DNA from: Streptomyces sp. NBC_01294
GTDB lineage: Bacteria; Actinomycetota; Actinomycetes; Streptomycetales; Streptomycetaceae
Direction: 5' to 3'
DNA: 64,000 nucleotides
Assembly (NCBI RefSeq): GCF_035917235.1
Contig: NZ_CP108423.1
Location: forward strand, 1,488,001-1,552,000
Of this stretch, positions 25,020 to 32,988 are shown piece after piece. Numbering within the stretch: the stretch's first letter is position 1; each line of letters begins with the position of its first letter. The position numbers were made by a program, and so were the translations under genes. A model generated the notes under the pieces. It was not told the DNA's origin. It did no database searches and saw nothing but the letters and a program-made list of their open reading frames with translations.

Positions 25020-26386
25020 CCGCGGGCCTGCCGGAAGCGGGCCAGCCCCTCCGTGAGGTCGACCAGACGGTCCGGGTAGGAGGCGTACCGGGCCCGTTCC
25101 AGGCCGGGCAGCTTCCACGGCTCGTGGACCGCGGGGCCGTCGAGCCCGGCGAGTTCCGGCACCCACCGCCGTACGTACACGCCGTCGGGGTCGTACCGCT
25201 TGGCCTGGAGCACCGGATTGAGGACCCGGTTCGGGCGGGTGTCGGCGCCGGTGCCCGCCATCCACTGCCAGTTGAGCTGGTTGTCGGCGACGTCGCCGTC
25301 GACCAGCAGGTCGAGGAAGTGCCGGGCTCCGGCGCGCCAGTCGATGTACAGCGTCTTGGCCAGGAAGGAGGCGGCGATCAGCCGGCCCCGGCCCGGCATC
25401 CAGCCCTCGTGGGCGAGTTGGCGCATCGCCGCGTCGACGACGGGGTACCCGGTGCGGCCCTCCTTCCACGCCCGCAGGTCGGCCTCGGCCTCCTCGCCGC
25501 GCCGCCACCGGTCGTCCCGGGTGCGGTAGTCCAGGACGGCGGTCCACGGGCGTGCGGCGAGCAGCTGGTGGTGGAAGTCGCGCCAGCAGAGCTGCCGTAC
25601 GAAGGCCTCGGCGCCCGCCCCTCCCCGGGACCGCGCCCGGCGCACGGCCTCGGCCGCCGAGACCGCGCCGAAGTGGAAGTACGGGGAGAGGCGCGAGGTG
25701 GCGTCGCCGGGGAGGTCGTCGTGCCCTTCCTCGTACGCGTCGGCGGAGCGGCGCAGCCAGTCCGTCAGGCGCTTGCGGCCCTCCTCCTCACCGCCGGTGG
25801 CCAGGCCCGCGGAGACGGACGGGACGGCGGCCCGCGACGGGAGGGCCTCGGAGCGGATCCCGTCGGGCACCTGGACCTCGCGCGGCGCCGCGAGCGGATC
25901 GCGCAGCGCCTCGCCGGACCAGCGCCGGAAGTACGGGGTGAAGACGGCGAAGTGGTCGGATCCGGCCGGTGTCACGGCGCCGGCCGGCAGGGCGGTGACG
26001 ACCCCGTCGTGGACGTACAGGCGCCGGCCGTCGGCCTCCAGCGCGCGCCGCAGACGCGCCTCGCGGCGCAGGGCGAAGGCGCTGCAGCCGGCCGCCATGT
26101 GCACCTCGTCGGCGTCGGCCTCCCGTACGACGGCGCACACTTCGGCGACGGGGTCGCCCGAGCGCACCACGAGCCGGCCGCCGCGCTCGCGCAGCCCGGC
26201 GTCGAGACCGGCGAGGCAGTCGGCGAGGAAGGCGAGCCGGTTCGGCGCGGCGAAGCCCGCGCGCTCCACGGCCGGATCCCGTACGAACAGAGGGACGATC
26301 TCGTTGCGCCGGCACAGCGCGGCGCGCAGGGGCGGATGGTCGTGGACGCGGAGGTCCGAGGTGAACAGGACGACCGAGACGTTCAT
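25010..26386 (-). CDS. phr: Deoxyribodipyrimidine photolyase
   Basis: 458 residues, ATG with AGGAGCGG upstream. The enzyme splits UV-induced pyrimidine dimers using blue light. The N-terminal antenna domain (VVLFTSDLRVHDHPPL) is followed by the FAD-binding helical domain with LSPYFHFGAVS, QLCWRDFHHQLL, GYPVVDAAMRQLAHEGWM, a DNQLNWQWMAGTGADTRP loop and NPVLQAKRYDPDG. These mark a class I CPD photolyase. Its 3' end overlaps that of the LitR-like regulator, and it lies downstream of the SDR-DUF2867 gene on the same strand; light control by the adjacent sigma/LitR pair is likely. Confidence 0.95.
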   Translation of the reverse strand: MNVSVVLFTSDLRVHDHPPLRAALCRRNEIVPLFVRDPAVERAGFAAPNRLAFLADCLAGLDAGLRERGGRLVVRSGDPVAEVCAVVREADADEVHMAAGCSAFALRREARLRRALEADGRRLYVHDGVVTALPAGAVTPAGSDHFAVFTPYFRRWSGEALRDPLAAPREVQVPDGIRSEALPSRAAVPSVSAGLATGGEEEGRKRLTDWLRRSADAYEEGHDDLPGDATSRLSPYFHFGAVSAAEAVRRARSRGGAGAEAFVRQLCWRDFHHQLLAARPWTAVLDYRTRDDRWRRGEEAEADLRAWKEGRTGYPVVDAAMRQLAHEGWMPGRGRLIAASFLAKTLYIDWRAGARHFLDLLVDGDVADNQLNWQWMAGTGADTRPNRVLNPVLQAKRYDPDGVYVRRWVPELAGLDGPAVHEPWKLPGLERARYASYPDRLVDLTEGLARFRQARGQD

Positions 26387-26513
26387 GGGTACCGCTCCTG
26401 GCGTTGGGGCACCGGACGGATGCTCGACGCGCCGCCGCCCGGTGGTCGCTGCGCTGACCTTTCCCAGTCATTCGGCGGTCGGGGCCCGGACGGATGCGGT
26501 CGGTCGAGGGTCG

Positions 26514-26576
26514 CCCTTAACCCGTCACCCTTAACCCTTAACCCTTAACCCGTCACCCGTCACCCGTCACCCGTCA
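26514..26576. repeat. Nine tandem heptamers upstream of phr
   Basis: A perfect 7-bp ladder of CCCTTAA (four copies) and CCCGTCA (five copies), in the order A-B-A-A-A-B-B-B-B. It lies between the SDR-DUF2867 stop (6 bases away) and the phr start (127 bases away). Confidence 0.9.
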
Positions 26577-26581
26577 CGGTC

Positions 26582-28102
26582 CTACCCCGCCCGGTCCGCC
26601 GCCTCCGCCGTGCGCGCGATCGTGCGGGCCATCCCGCCGAAGACCACGGCGTGGAACGGCGAGACGCTCCACCAGTACGCGTGACCGGCCAGGCCGTGCG
26701 GATGGAAGAGCGCCCGCTGCCGGTACCGCGTCCGTCCCTGCTCGTCGCGCTCGGTGTACATCTCCAGCCAGGCGAGGCCGGGGAGCCGCATCTCCGCCCG
26801 CAGCCTCAGCAGCCGGCCGCGTTCGATCTCCTCCACCCGCCAGAAGTCCAGCGAGTCGCCGATCCGCAGGTGGTCGGCGTCGCGCCGGCCCCGGCGCAGT
26901 CCGACGCCGCCGACGAGCCGGTCGAGCCGGCCGCGGGCGGCCCAGGCGAGCGGGAAGGAGTACCAGCCGTTCTCGCCGCCGATTCCCTCCACGACCCGCC
27001 ACAACGCCTGTGGTGACGCGTCGACGGTGCGCTCGCGCACGTCGGTGTAGAGGCTGCCTCCGGCCCAGTCGGGGTCGGTGGGCAGCGGGTCGCTCGGTGC
27101 TCCCGGCACGGAGGCCGAGGACCAGCGGGTGGTGACCCGGGCATCGCGGACCCGCTGGAGGGCGAGCCGGAGGGCGGTGTCGAAGCCGATGGGGGTGCCG
27201 GGCGGATCGGGCACCCAGTCGGCGATGTCGTGCTCGTCGCACACGACCTCGAACTTGAGGGACTCGGCGAGCGGACGGGCGATGGACGGCGGCACCGGGG
27301 TGACCAGGCCGACCCAGTGGCTGGACAGGCCCGGGGTGAGGACCGGTACGGGGAAGATGATCCGCCGGGGCAGCCCGGCGACGGAGGCGTAGCGGAGCAT
27401 CATGTCGCGGTACGTGAGGACGTCGGGACCGCCGATGTCGAAGGCGCGGCTGACGTCGTCGGGCATCCGGGCGCTGCCGACGAGGTAGCGCAGCACGTCC
27501 CGGACGGCGATGGGCTGGATCCGGGTGCGCACCCAGCTCGGGGTGACCATCACCGGCAGGCGCTCGGTCAGGTAGCGGAGCATCTCGAAGGAGGCCGAGC
27601 CGGAGCCGATGACGACCGCGGCGCGCAGCACCGTGGTGGGCACGCCGGAGTCCAGGAGGATGCGTCCGACCTCGGCGCGGGAGCGCAGGTGGGGCGAGAG
27701 GTCCCGGTCGGGAACGCCGCGCGGGATGAGTCCGCCCAGGTAGACGATGCGGCGGACACCGGCGGCGCGGGCCTGCTCGGCGAAGGTCCGCGCGGCCTGG
27801 CGGTCGGTGCGCTCGAAGTCGCGCCCGCTGCCCAGGGCGTGCACGAGGTAGTAGGCGACGTCGACGCCGCGCAGGGCGTCGGCGAGCGACGCGGCGTCGG
27901 TGACGTCGCCGCGGACGATCTCCGCCTGCCCCGCCCACGGGTGGTCGCGCAGTTTCGCCGGCGTGCGCGCGAGGCAGCGCACCCGGTGTCCGGCGGCGAG
28001 CAGATCGGGGACGAGCCTGCCGCCGATGTAGCCGGTGGCGCCGGTGACCAGGCACAGCGAACCCGGGGCGGCGCCCGCGGCGCCCCCTTGTACGTCCGTC
28101 AT
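26582..28102 (-). CDS. SDR oxidoreductase with C-terminal DUF2867
   Basis: 506 residues, ATG with CGGAGC upstream. The N-terminal NAD(P)-binding fold has VTGATGYIGGRLVPDLLAAG and resembles atypical SDR/NmrA proteins (VYYLVHAL-like AYYLVHALGSG). The C-terminal ~150 residues match DUF2867 (SLYTDVRERTVDASPQALW, GGENGWYSFPLAWAARGRLD, LRLRAEMRLPGLAWLEM). Members of this fusion family occur in light-induced Streptomyces gene sets beside photolyase. Substrate unknown. It is divergent from the alpha/beta hydrolase. Confidence 0.85.
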   Translation of the reverse strand: MTDVQGGAAGAAPGSLCLVTGATGYIGGRLVPDLLAAGHRVRCLARTPAKLRDHPWAGQAEIVRGDVTDAASLADALRGVDVAYYLVHALGSGRDFERTDRQAARTFAEQARAAGVRRIVYLGGLIPRGVPDRDLSPHLRSRAEVGRILLDSGVPTTVLRAAVVIGSGSASFEMLRYLTERLPVMVTPSWVRTRIQPIAVRDVLRYLVGSARMPDDVSRAFDIGGPDVLTYRDMMLRYASVAGLPRRIIFPVPVLTPGLSSHWVGLVTPVPPSIARPLAESLKFEVVCDEHDIADWVPDPPGTPIGFDTALRLALQRVRDARVTTRWSSASVPGAPSDPLPTDPDWAGGSLYTDVRERTVDASPQALWRVVEGIGGENGWYSFPLAWAARGRLDRLVGGVGLRRGRRDADHLRIGDSLDFWRVEEIERGRLLRLRAEMRLPGLAWLEMYTERDEQGRTRYRQRALFHPHGLAGHAYWWSVSPFHAVVFGGMARTIARTAEAADRAG

Positions 28103-28181
28103 GGAGTTGCTCCGTTCCGCCGTCGCGGCAGGGGGAGGGCGTGTCCGCGCCGCGCTCGTCGTCGACCCGGAGTGGTTCTCC

Positions 28182-28206
28182 GACGTCTTTCCGGACATCT
28201 TTCCGG
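28182..28206. promoter_or_regulatory. Direct repeat in divergent promoter region
   Basis: Two 12-bp-spaced copies of GACRTCTTTCCGG, between the SDR-DUF2867 gene and the hydrolase. Confidence 0.45.
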
Positions 28207-28269
28207 GCGGGCGGCCCGGTCGGATGCAGCGGACGGGCGCGTCTGCGACGAGATCCGGCTGTTGAACGT

Positions 28270-28281
28270 GTTCCGCGGAAC
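28270..28281. promoter_or_regulatory. 12-bp palindrome upstream of hydrolase
   Basis: GTTCCGCGGAAC, perfect, 30 bases before the hydrolase start, partly overlapping GAAC-GT-GTTC at 28264-28273. Position fits an operator. Confidence 0.45.
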
Positions 28282-28311
28282 GCGGAGGATGGCCACGAGC
28301 GAGGGAGGCCC

Positions 28312-29175
28312 GTGATTCCGTCCGTCGAAGTGACCACGGAGACCGTGCGCGCCGCGGACGGCGCCACGGCTCACGTCGTGTTTCACCGGCAGCCTGACGA
28401 GCCGTCGGCTCCGGTGCTGGTGTGCATGCCCGCCATGGGCACCCGGGCCGCCGCCTACGCGCCCCTGGCGGAGGCCCTCGGCCGGGCCGGGTTCCAGGTG
28501 GCCGTCGGTGAACTGCGGGGGCAGGGGACGAGTTCCGTGCGCGTGGGGCGCGGGGTGCGCTACGGCTACCACGAGATGGTGGCGTACGACTGCCCCGCCC
28601 TGTTCCGTGCGGCCCGGGCCGCCTTCCCCGCGGCCCCCCGCTACCTCCTGGGGCACAGCCTCGGCGGGCAGCTCGGCGCCCTCTACCTCGGCCAGGAGCC
28701 GCACATGGCCGCGGGAGCGGTCCTGGTGGGCGCCCCGTCCTGCCACTACCGCGGCTGGCCCTTCCCGCAGAGCCTGGGGATGCTCGCGGGGTTCCAGCTC
28801 GCGGCCGCCTTCGCCTCGGTGTACGGGTACTTCCCCGGCCGGCGCATCGGTGTCCTGGGGAACGACTCCCGGCAGGTCCTGCGGGACATGGCCACACAGG
28901 TCAGGACGGGCCGCTACCAGGTGCCCTCCTCCGAGGTGGACTTCGAGTCCGCGCTGGCCGCGCTGGAGCTGCCGGTGCTGGCGGTGGCCGTCAAGGGCGA
29001 CGTCATGGCCCCGCCCGGCGGGGTACGGGGGCTCGGCGACAAGCTCACGCGCGCGCGGGTGACGTACTGGGAGCTCGCGCTCGGAGACAGCGTGCAGGGC
29101 AGCCGGCACTACGGCTGGATCCGCGACAACGCCGCGCTGATCGACCGGGTGCGGAGGTTCGTGAACCACGGCTGA
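28312..29175 (+). CDS. Alpha/beta hydrolase
   Basis: 287 residues from a GTG preceded by GAGGGAGG; the frame continues upstream but is not protein-like there. The nucleophile elbow YLLGHSLGGQLG places Ser116; KGDVMAPPGG supplies the likely Asp and SRHYGW near residue 265 the His. The cap contains SCHYRGWPFPQSLGM and a hydrophobic AGFQLAAAF stretch. Resembles lysophospholipase-type monoacylglycerol lipases; cytosolic, no signal peptide. It is divergent from the SDR-DUF2867 gene and may share its regulation. Confidence 0.85.
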   Translation: MIPSVEVTTETVRAADGATAHVVFHRQPDEPSAPVLVCMPAMGTRAAAYAPLAEALGRAGFQVAVGELRGQGTSSVRVGRGVRYGYHEMVAYDCPALFRAARAAFPAAPRYLLGHSLGGQLGALYLGQEPHMAAGAVLVGAPSCHYRGWPFPQSLGMLAGFQLAAAFASVYGYFPGRRIGVLGNDSRQVLRDMATQVRTGRYQVPSSEVDFESALAALELPVLAVAVKGDVMAPPGGVRGLGDKLTRARVTYWELALGDSVQGSRHYGWIRDNAALIDRVRRFVNHG

Positions 29176-29187
29176 CCAGGGGCCGGT

Positions 29188-29229
29188 GGGGCCGGGGACC
29201 ACGGGCCGGTGGGCCACGTCCCCGGCCCC
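29188..29229. terminator. Bidirectional terminator hairpin
   Basis: Perfect 12-bp arms GGGGCCGGGGAC / GTCCCCGGCCCC with an 18-base loop, between convergent stops at 29175 and 29242. Confidence 0.7.
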
Positions 29230-29241
29230 GGCCCGCCCCTG

Positions 29242-30261
29242 TCAGCCCAGGCGGGCCGGGGACGAGGCGCCGGGGGTCAGCAGGCGCGGGGCGCCGGTGC
29301 CGTCGGCCGGCACGGTCCACAGGTCCGTGCCGTCGGCGGCGCCGTCGGCGGGCAGGCCGTAGGCGAGCGTGCGGTCGTCGAGCCAGAGGGCCTGGTCGTC
29401 CACGCTGCGCTTCTCCGCGAGCGCGTGCTCGCGCAGCGTGCCCAGGTCCATGACGTGCTCGCGCCACAGCGAGGCTCCGGCCCGTACCCGCTTCTTGTAC
29501 GCGATGCGCGTCTCGTCCGGGGACAGGGACGGGCATTCGACGTTCTGCGCGAGGGTGGTGACGGACCGCCGGGAGATCGAGCCCTTCACCAGGTGCGTCT
29601 GGCCGGCCGTGGCGAGGGTGGCGTAGAAGGTGTCGTCGTCCTTGGTGAAGGTGACGCCCCAGAAGTTCACGTCCTGGGCGCGGTGGTCCCGGCCGTCCAT
29701 GGAGATGGCGAACTCCTCCAGATTGGCGTCGAGCTTCCAGGTGCGGGTGTCCAGGATCGCGGTACGGGTGGAGAAGAACGCGGCCCCGTAGGACTCGCCG
29801 GAGACGAAGACGGTCCAGGCCACGAACCGGCCGCTGGGCGAGACGCGGGCCCGGCTGGGCGTGCCCGCGAGGGGGAAGCTGCGCAGCGTGCGCAGCTCGG
29901 CGTCGACGATCAGGGCCTTGTTGTCCTGGGCGAGCGCGCCCGGCGTCGAACGCAGACACACGCCGGTGCCCGCGGCCGCGTGGAAGCGCCGGCAGCTGAG
30001 CTCGGAGGCGGTGCGCGCCGCGTCGGGCGCGTCGGCGGGGACGGAGGCGAGGGTTCCGCGGTGCGGGCCCTGCGCGCTGTTGAGGAAGGCCAGGGCGCCC
30101 GGCCGGGCGAGGGTGACCGGACCCGCGGCGAGCGCCGGGCCCCCCGCGCGCGGCCGGTCGGCGCGGGAGGCGGCGTGCAGGACGAACGCGGTGGCGAGGC
30201 CCGCGAGCAGCAGCACCGCCACCGCGAGGACGAGCAGGCGGCGTGACAACGTCAGTGTCAT
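29242..30261 (-). CDS. TolB-like secreted or anchored protein
   Basis: 339 residues, ATG at 30261 with GAGG upstream. An N-terminal hydrophobic anchor (LLVLAVAVLLLAGLATAFVL, about 9-28) has no lipobox Cys and probably stays as a membrane anchor. The rest is beta-propeller-like, with repeats such as SPSGRFVAWTVFVSG, LSPDETRIAYKKRV and ALWLDDRTLAYGLP, typical of TolB/WD40-type blades. Cys at ELSCRR and GVCLRS may pair. It starts 10 bases past the MFS stop, so the two are probably one operon. Function unknown. Confidence 0.75.
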   Translation of the reverse strand: MTLTLSRRLLVLAVAVLLLAGLATAFVLHAASRADRPRAGGPALAAGPVTLARPGALAFLNSAQGPHRGTLASVPADAPDAARTASELSCRRFHAAAGTGVCLRSTPGALAQDNKALIVDAELRTLRSFPLAGTPSRARVSPSGRFVAWTVFVSGESYGAAFFSTRTAILDTRTWKLDANLEEFAISMDGRDHRAQDVNFWGVTFTKDDDTFYATLATAGQTHLVKGSISRRSVTTLAQNVECPSLSPDETRIAYKKRVRAGASLWREHVMDLGTLREHALAEKRSVDDQALWLDDRTLAYGLPADGAADGTDLWTVPADGTGAPRLLTPGASSPARLG

Positions 30262-30271
30262 CTGGGGGACC

Positions 30272-31648
30272 TCATGGGCGTCGGGCCGGGTCGGGGCGGC
30301 TGTCGTCGGGGCAGGTGCCGTCGGGGAGGGTGAGCGTGTCGTCGGGGGCCGCCGGACGCAGGACGAAGCCCGCGGCGGCCGCGCAGCACAGCAGCCCGAC
30401 CGCCGCGGCGGCCAGGGCCGGGCCGGTGCCCCAGAGCGTCCACGCCGCGCCGAAGGCCAGCGAGCAGCAGAAGCGGGCCAGCGCCTGGCCGGTGCCGACC
30501 AGGGCCAGGCCGGTGGCGCGCAGTCGGCCGGGGACGGTGGCGGCGACGGCGGCGGGCAGCACCCCGTCCGTGGCGGCGTAGAACATGCCGTGCAGCGCGA
30601 GGACGAGGTAGGGCAGCGCGGGCCAGTCGGGGGCCCACAGCAGCAGTCCGTAGCCGGCCAGCAGGAGGGCGTGCCCGGTGAGGAACACGGTGCGCCGGCC
30701 GATCCGGTCGGCGAGCGACCCTGCGGGTACGGCGAGCAGCAGGAACACGGCGGCGGTGCCCAGCGGAAGCAGCGGGAACCACTGCTCGCCGATCCCGGTG
30801 CGGCGCTGCAGCAGCAGGTACACGAAGGCGTCGCTGACGGTGGTGAGGCCCAGCAGGACGGCGCAGAGCGCCAGGGCGCGCAGCCGGGGCAGGCGCAGCA
30901 GGTCCAGTGCGTCGCGCAGCCGTACGGGGTCCGGGCGCGGCGGGCCGGCACCGGCGCCTGCACCGGCGTCGACGCCGGCGCCGACGCCGGCCCGCCGGGG
31001 GCGGAGGTCACCGCCGCCGGACGGGACGAAGAGCATGAGCACCACGACGCCGAGCACGGCGATGCAGGCGCTGACGCCGAAGACGGCGTCGTAGCCGTCG
31101 ACCGCCATGCTCAGGATGAGGAAGGCGGCGAGCGGGCCGAGCAGCGCCCCGGTGGTGTCCATGGCACGGTGCACACCGAAGGCGCGGCCTTGTAACTCGG
31201 CCGGTGTGGACAGGGAGATGAGCGCGTCGCGCGGCGCGGTGCGCAGCCCCTTGCCGGTGCGTTCCAGCGCGAGGATCACGCTGATCGGGCCCAGGCTGTG
31301 GGCGAACAGCAGCAGCGGCTTGCACAGGGCGGACAGGCCGTAGCCGATGCCGGCGATCAGCTTGTGGTTGCGGACCCGGTCGGCGAGGTGGCCGCCGGTC
31401 AGCTGCACCAGGGCGCTGACCCCGTTGTAGACGCCGTCGAGCGCGCCGAAGCCGAGGGGGCTCAGGCCCAGCCCGGCGATCAGGTAGAGGGGCAGGACGG
31501 CGGTGACCATCTCGGAGGAGATGTCGGTGATCAGGCTGACGGTGCCGAGTGCGAGGACGGCCGGGGCGACCACGGCGGCCCGGCCGGGTCCTCCCCCTTC
31601 CGGCGCGGTCTTCGCGCCCGCGGGCGCGGAGCGGTCCGCGAGGTACAT
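30272..31648 (-). CDS. MFS transporter
   Basis: 458 residues, ATG with GGGAG upstream. Twelve transmembrane helices are predicted by eye; the inter-helix 2/3 motif GGHLADRVRNHKL and the second-half AGSLADRIGRRTVFL are classic MFS loop motifs. A Gly/Ala linker (GAGVDAGAGAGAG) lies in the central cytoplasmic loop. A SSEMVTAVLPLYL start resembles drug-efflux type MFS proteins. It is cotranscribed with the TolB-like gene. Substrate unknown. Confidence 0.9.
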   Translation of the reverse strand: MYLADRSAPAGAKTAPEGGGPGRAAVVAPAVLALGTVSLITDISSEMVTAVLPLYLIAGLGLSPLGFGALDGVYNGVSALVQLTGGHLADRVRNHKLIAGIGYGLSALCKPLLLFAHSLGPISVILALERTGKGLRTAPRDALISLSTPAELQGRAFGVHRAMDTTGALLGPLAAFLILSMAVDGYDAVFGVSACIAVLGVVVLMLFVPSGGGDLRPRRAGVGAGVDAGAGAGAGPPRPDPVRLRDALDLLRLPRLRALALCAVLLGLTTVSDAFVYLLLQRRTGIGEQWFPLLPLGTAAVFLLLAVPAGSLADRIGRRTVFLTGHALLLAGYGLLLWAPDWPALPYLVLALHGMFYAATDGVLPAAVAATVPGRLRATGLALVGTGQALARFCCSLAFGAAWTLWGTGPALAAAAVGLLCCAAAAGFVLRPAAPDDTLTLPDGTCPDDSRPDPARRP

Positions 31649-31679
31649 GCTCTGGAGCTCCCGATGCCGAGGTCTGAGT

Positions 31680-31697
31680 CACTCGAACGTGCGAGTG
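31680..31697. promoter_or_regulatory. Inverted repeat upstream of MFS gene
   Basis: Perfect CACTCG-N6-CGAGTG, 32 bases before the MFS start. Probable operator; no regulator gene adjoins. Confidence 0.45.
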
Positions 31698-31761
31698 GAA
31701 CCCTAGTGGTTGTACGGGCCAACAGGTGTGCGTACGGCACTGATCGGCCGGAACGCCCCGC

Positions 31762-32661
31762 TCATCCCTGCCGGCTGCTCTCGTCCCGCAGCCAGGTGGA
31801 GAAGTCCTGGTTGCGGATGGCCTTGCGCGCCCCCCGGCGGGCGGCGAGCGCGGCCACGACGAACACCACCACCCCGGGGAGCAGTTGCGGCCGTTCCCGC
31901 AGCAGGGCGCGCAGATCTGCCGTGCCGGTGCGGGCGGACGGCGCGGCGGTCGCCTGCTCCGGCGTCGAAGTCGCCGTCGCCGTCGGCGATCCGTCCCGCC
32001 GCGAGGCCTGGAAGCGCTCGAATTCGGCGGAGGAGGTCGCCGCACGGATCCGCCGCCTGACGAGGTCGGACCAGGTGCGCGGCGGATGGACCACGACCCG
32101 GGCCGCCTCGACCACGCGCCGCTCCCCCGGCCCGAAGGCCTGGGACGCGGCCAGGTCGTCGGCCATCAGCGGGGGCAGCGCGGCGATCCGCGCGTGCCCG
32201 GACTCGGACACCGCGATGACCCCGCGGCCGAACAGGCCCTCGCGGACGGCCGGGAGCCGCTGCCACACCCGGTAGTACGCCCGCACCGGCCAGGCGCAGC
32301 CGGCCAGCGGCACGTCCCGGCCGGGGGCGGCGGCCAGCAGATCCGGGCTCCCGGCGAGGGCGGCCACCAGGGCCCGTACGTCCGCGGCGCCGACGACGAC
32401 GTCGGCGTCCACGTACAGCCGGGGGAAGCCCCGCGCGTGCTCGTCGCCGACCCGAAGTGCCGTGTGTTTGGAGGGAGTCGGGATCTCCACCACCCGTACG
32501 CGGGGGCCCCGCGCGCCCGCCACCCGGGCGGTGTCGTCCGTACAGCCGTTGCACACCACGACGATGTCGGGCCCGGACACCGGGGTGTCGGCCAGGAGCG
32601 CGTCGAGGAGCCGGCCGATGACCCGGCCCTCGTTGTGGGCCGGTATCACGATGCTGGTCAC
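31762..32661 (-). CDS. Family 2 glycosyltransferase
   Basis: 299 residues from a GTG at 32661; another GTG at 32676 is possible. The GT-A signature is TSIVIPAHNEGRVIGRLL, with the DXD-like LYVDADVVVG near residue 90. A single hydrophobic helix at the C-terminus (LLPGVVVFVVAALAARRG) suggests membrane attachment. It transfers a nucleotide-activated sugar to a lipid-linked or polysaccharide acceptor. It is divergent from the sugar-nucleotide operon and marks the left border of the polysaccharide cluster. Confidence 0.85.
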   Translation of the reverse strand: MTSIVIPAHNEGRVIGRLLDALLADTPVSGPDIVVVCNGCTDDTARVAGARGPRVRVVEIPTPSKHTALRVGDEHARGFPRLYVDADVVVGAADVRALVAALAGSPDLLAAAPGRDVPLAGCAWPVRAYYRVWQRLPAVREGLFGRGVIAVSESGHARIAALPPLMADDLAASQAFGPGERRVVEAARVVVHPPRTWSDLVRRRIRAATSSAEFERFQASRRDGSPTATATSTPEQATAAPSARTGTADLRALLRERPQLLPGVVVFVVAALAARRGARKAIRNQDFSTWLRDESSRQG

Positions 32662-32988
32662 CCGGGCAGTATGCACGGTCGAACACCCGCTCCAGGCGAT
32701 TCCGCCAACTCCGCCCGGGGGTAGGCCCGGTGGACTAGATTGAGCGGCGCCGACCGAATTCGGCACGCGGTACGGGCTCGGCTGCCTGGGGGAAACACGC
32801 AGCGGGCCGGGGGGCAGTACCCGGATCACGCAGAGCATCGGTTGTGGGGGGCCATCACCGTTGAGCAGGTCACGCACGGGTCGCGCAGGCGTCCGGCCTG
32901 CCGTCGACGGCTTTCCGTTCCATCTCACGCGTCCCGGCGACGAGTTGTCGACACGCCAGGCGGCGTGCTCGGAGGGAAGGGGAACGCT
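32662..32988. other. Divergent intergenic region (327 bases), probable long leader
   Basis: Holds promoters for the GT2 gene and the sugar operon. On plus, TAGATT (32736-32741) is a fair -10 and would give a leader of about 240 bases. A CCGAATTCGG palindrome lies just downstream. A CTGC...GCAG stem encloses a GGGGGAAAC stretch at about 32785, reminiscent of riboswitch loops, but I could not fold it to any known class. Confidence 0.4.

Noticed and set aside
32780..32860. Possible riboswitch (GGGGGAAAC in a hairpin)
   Set aside because: I could not align it to cobalamin or c-di-AMP consensus cores; kept only as a note on the leader.
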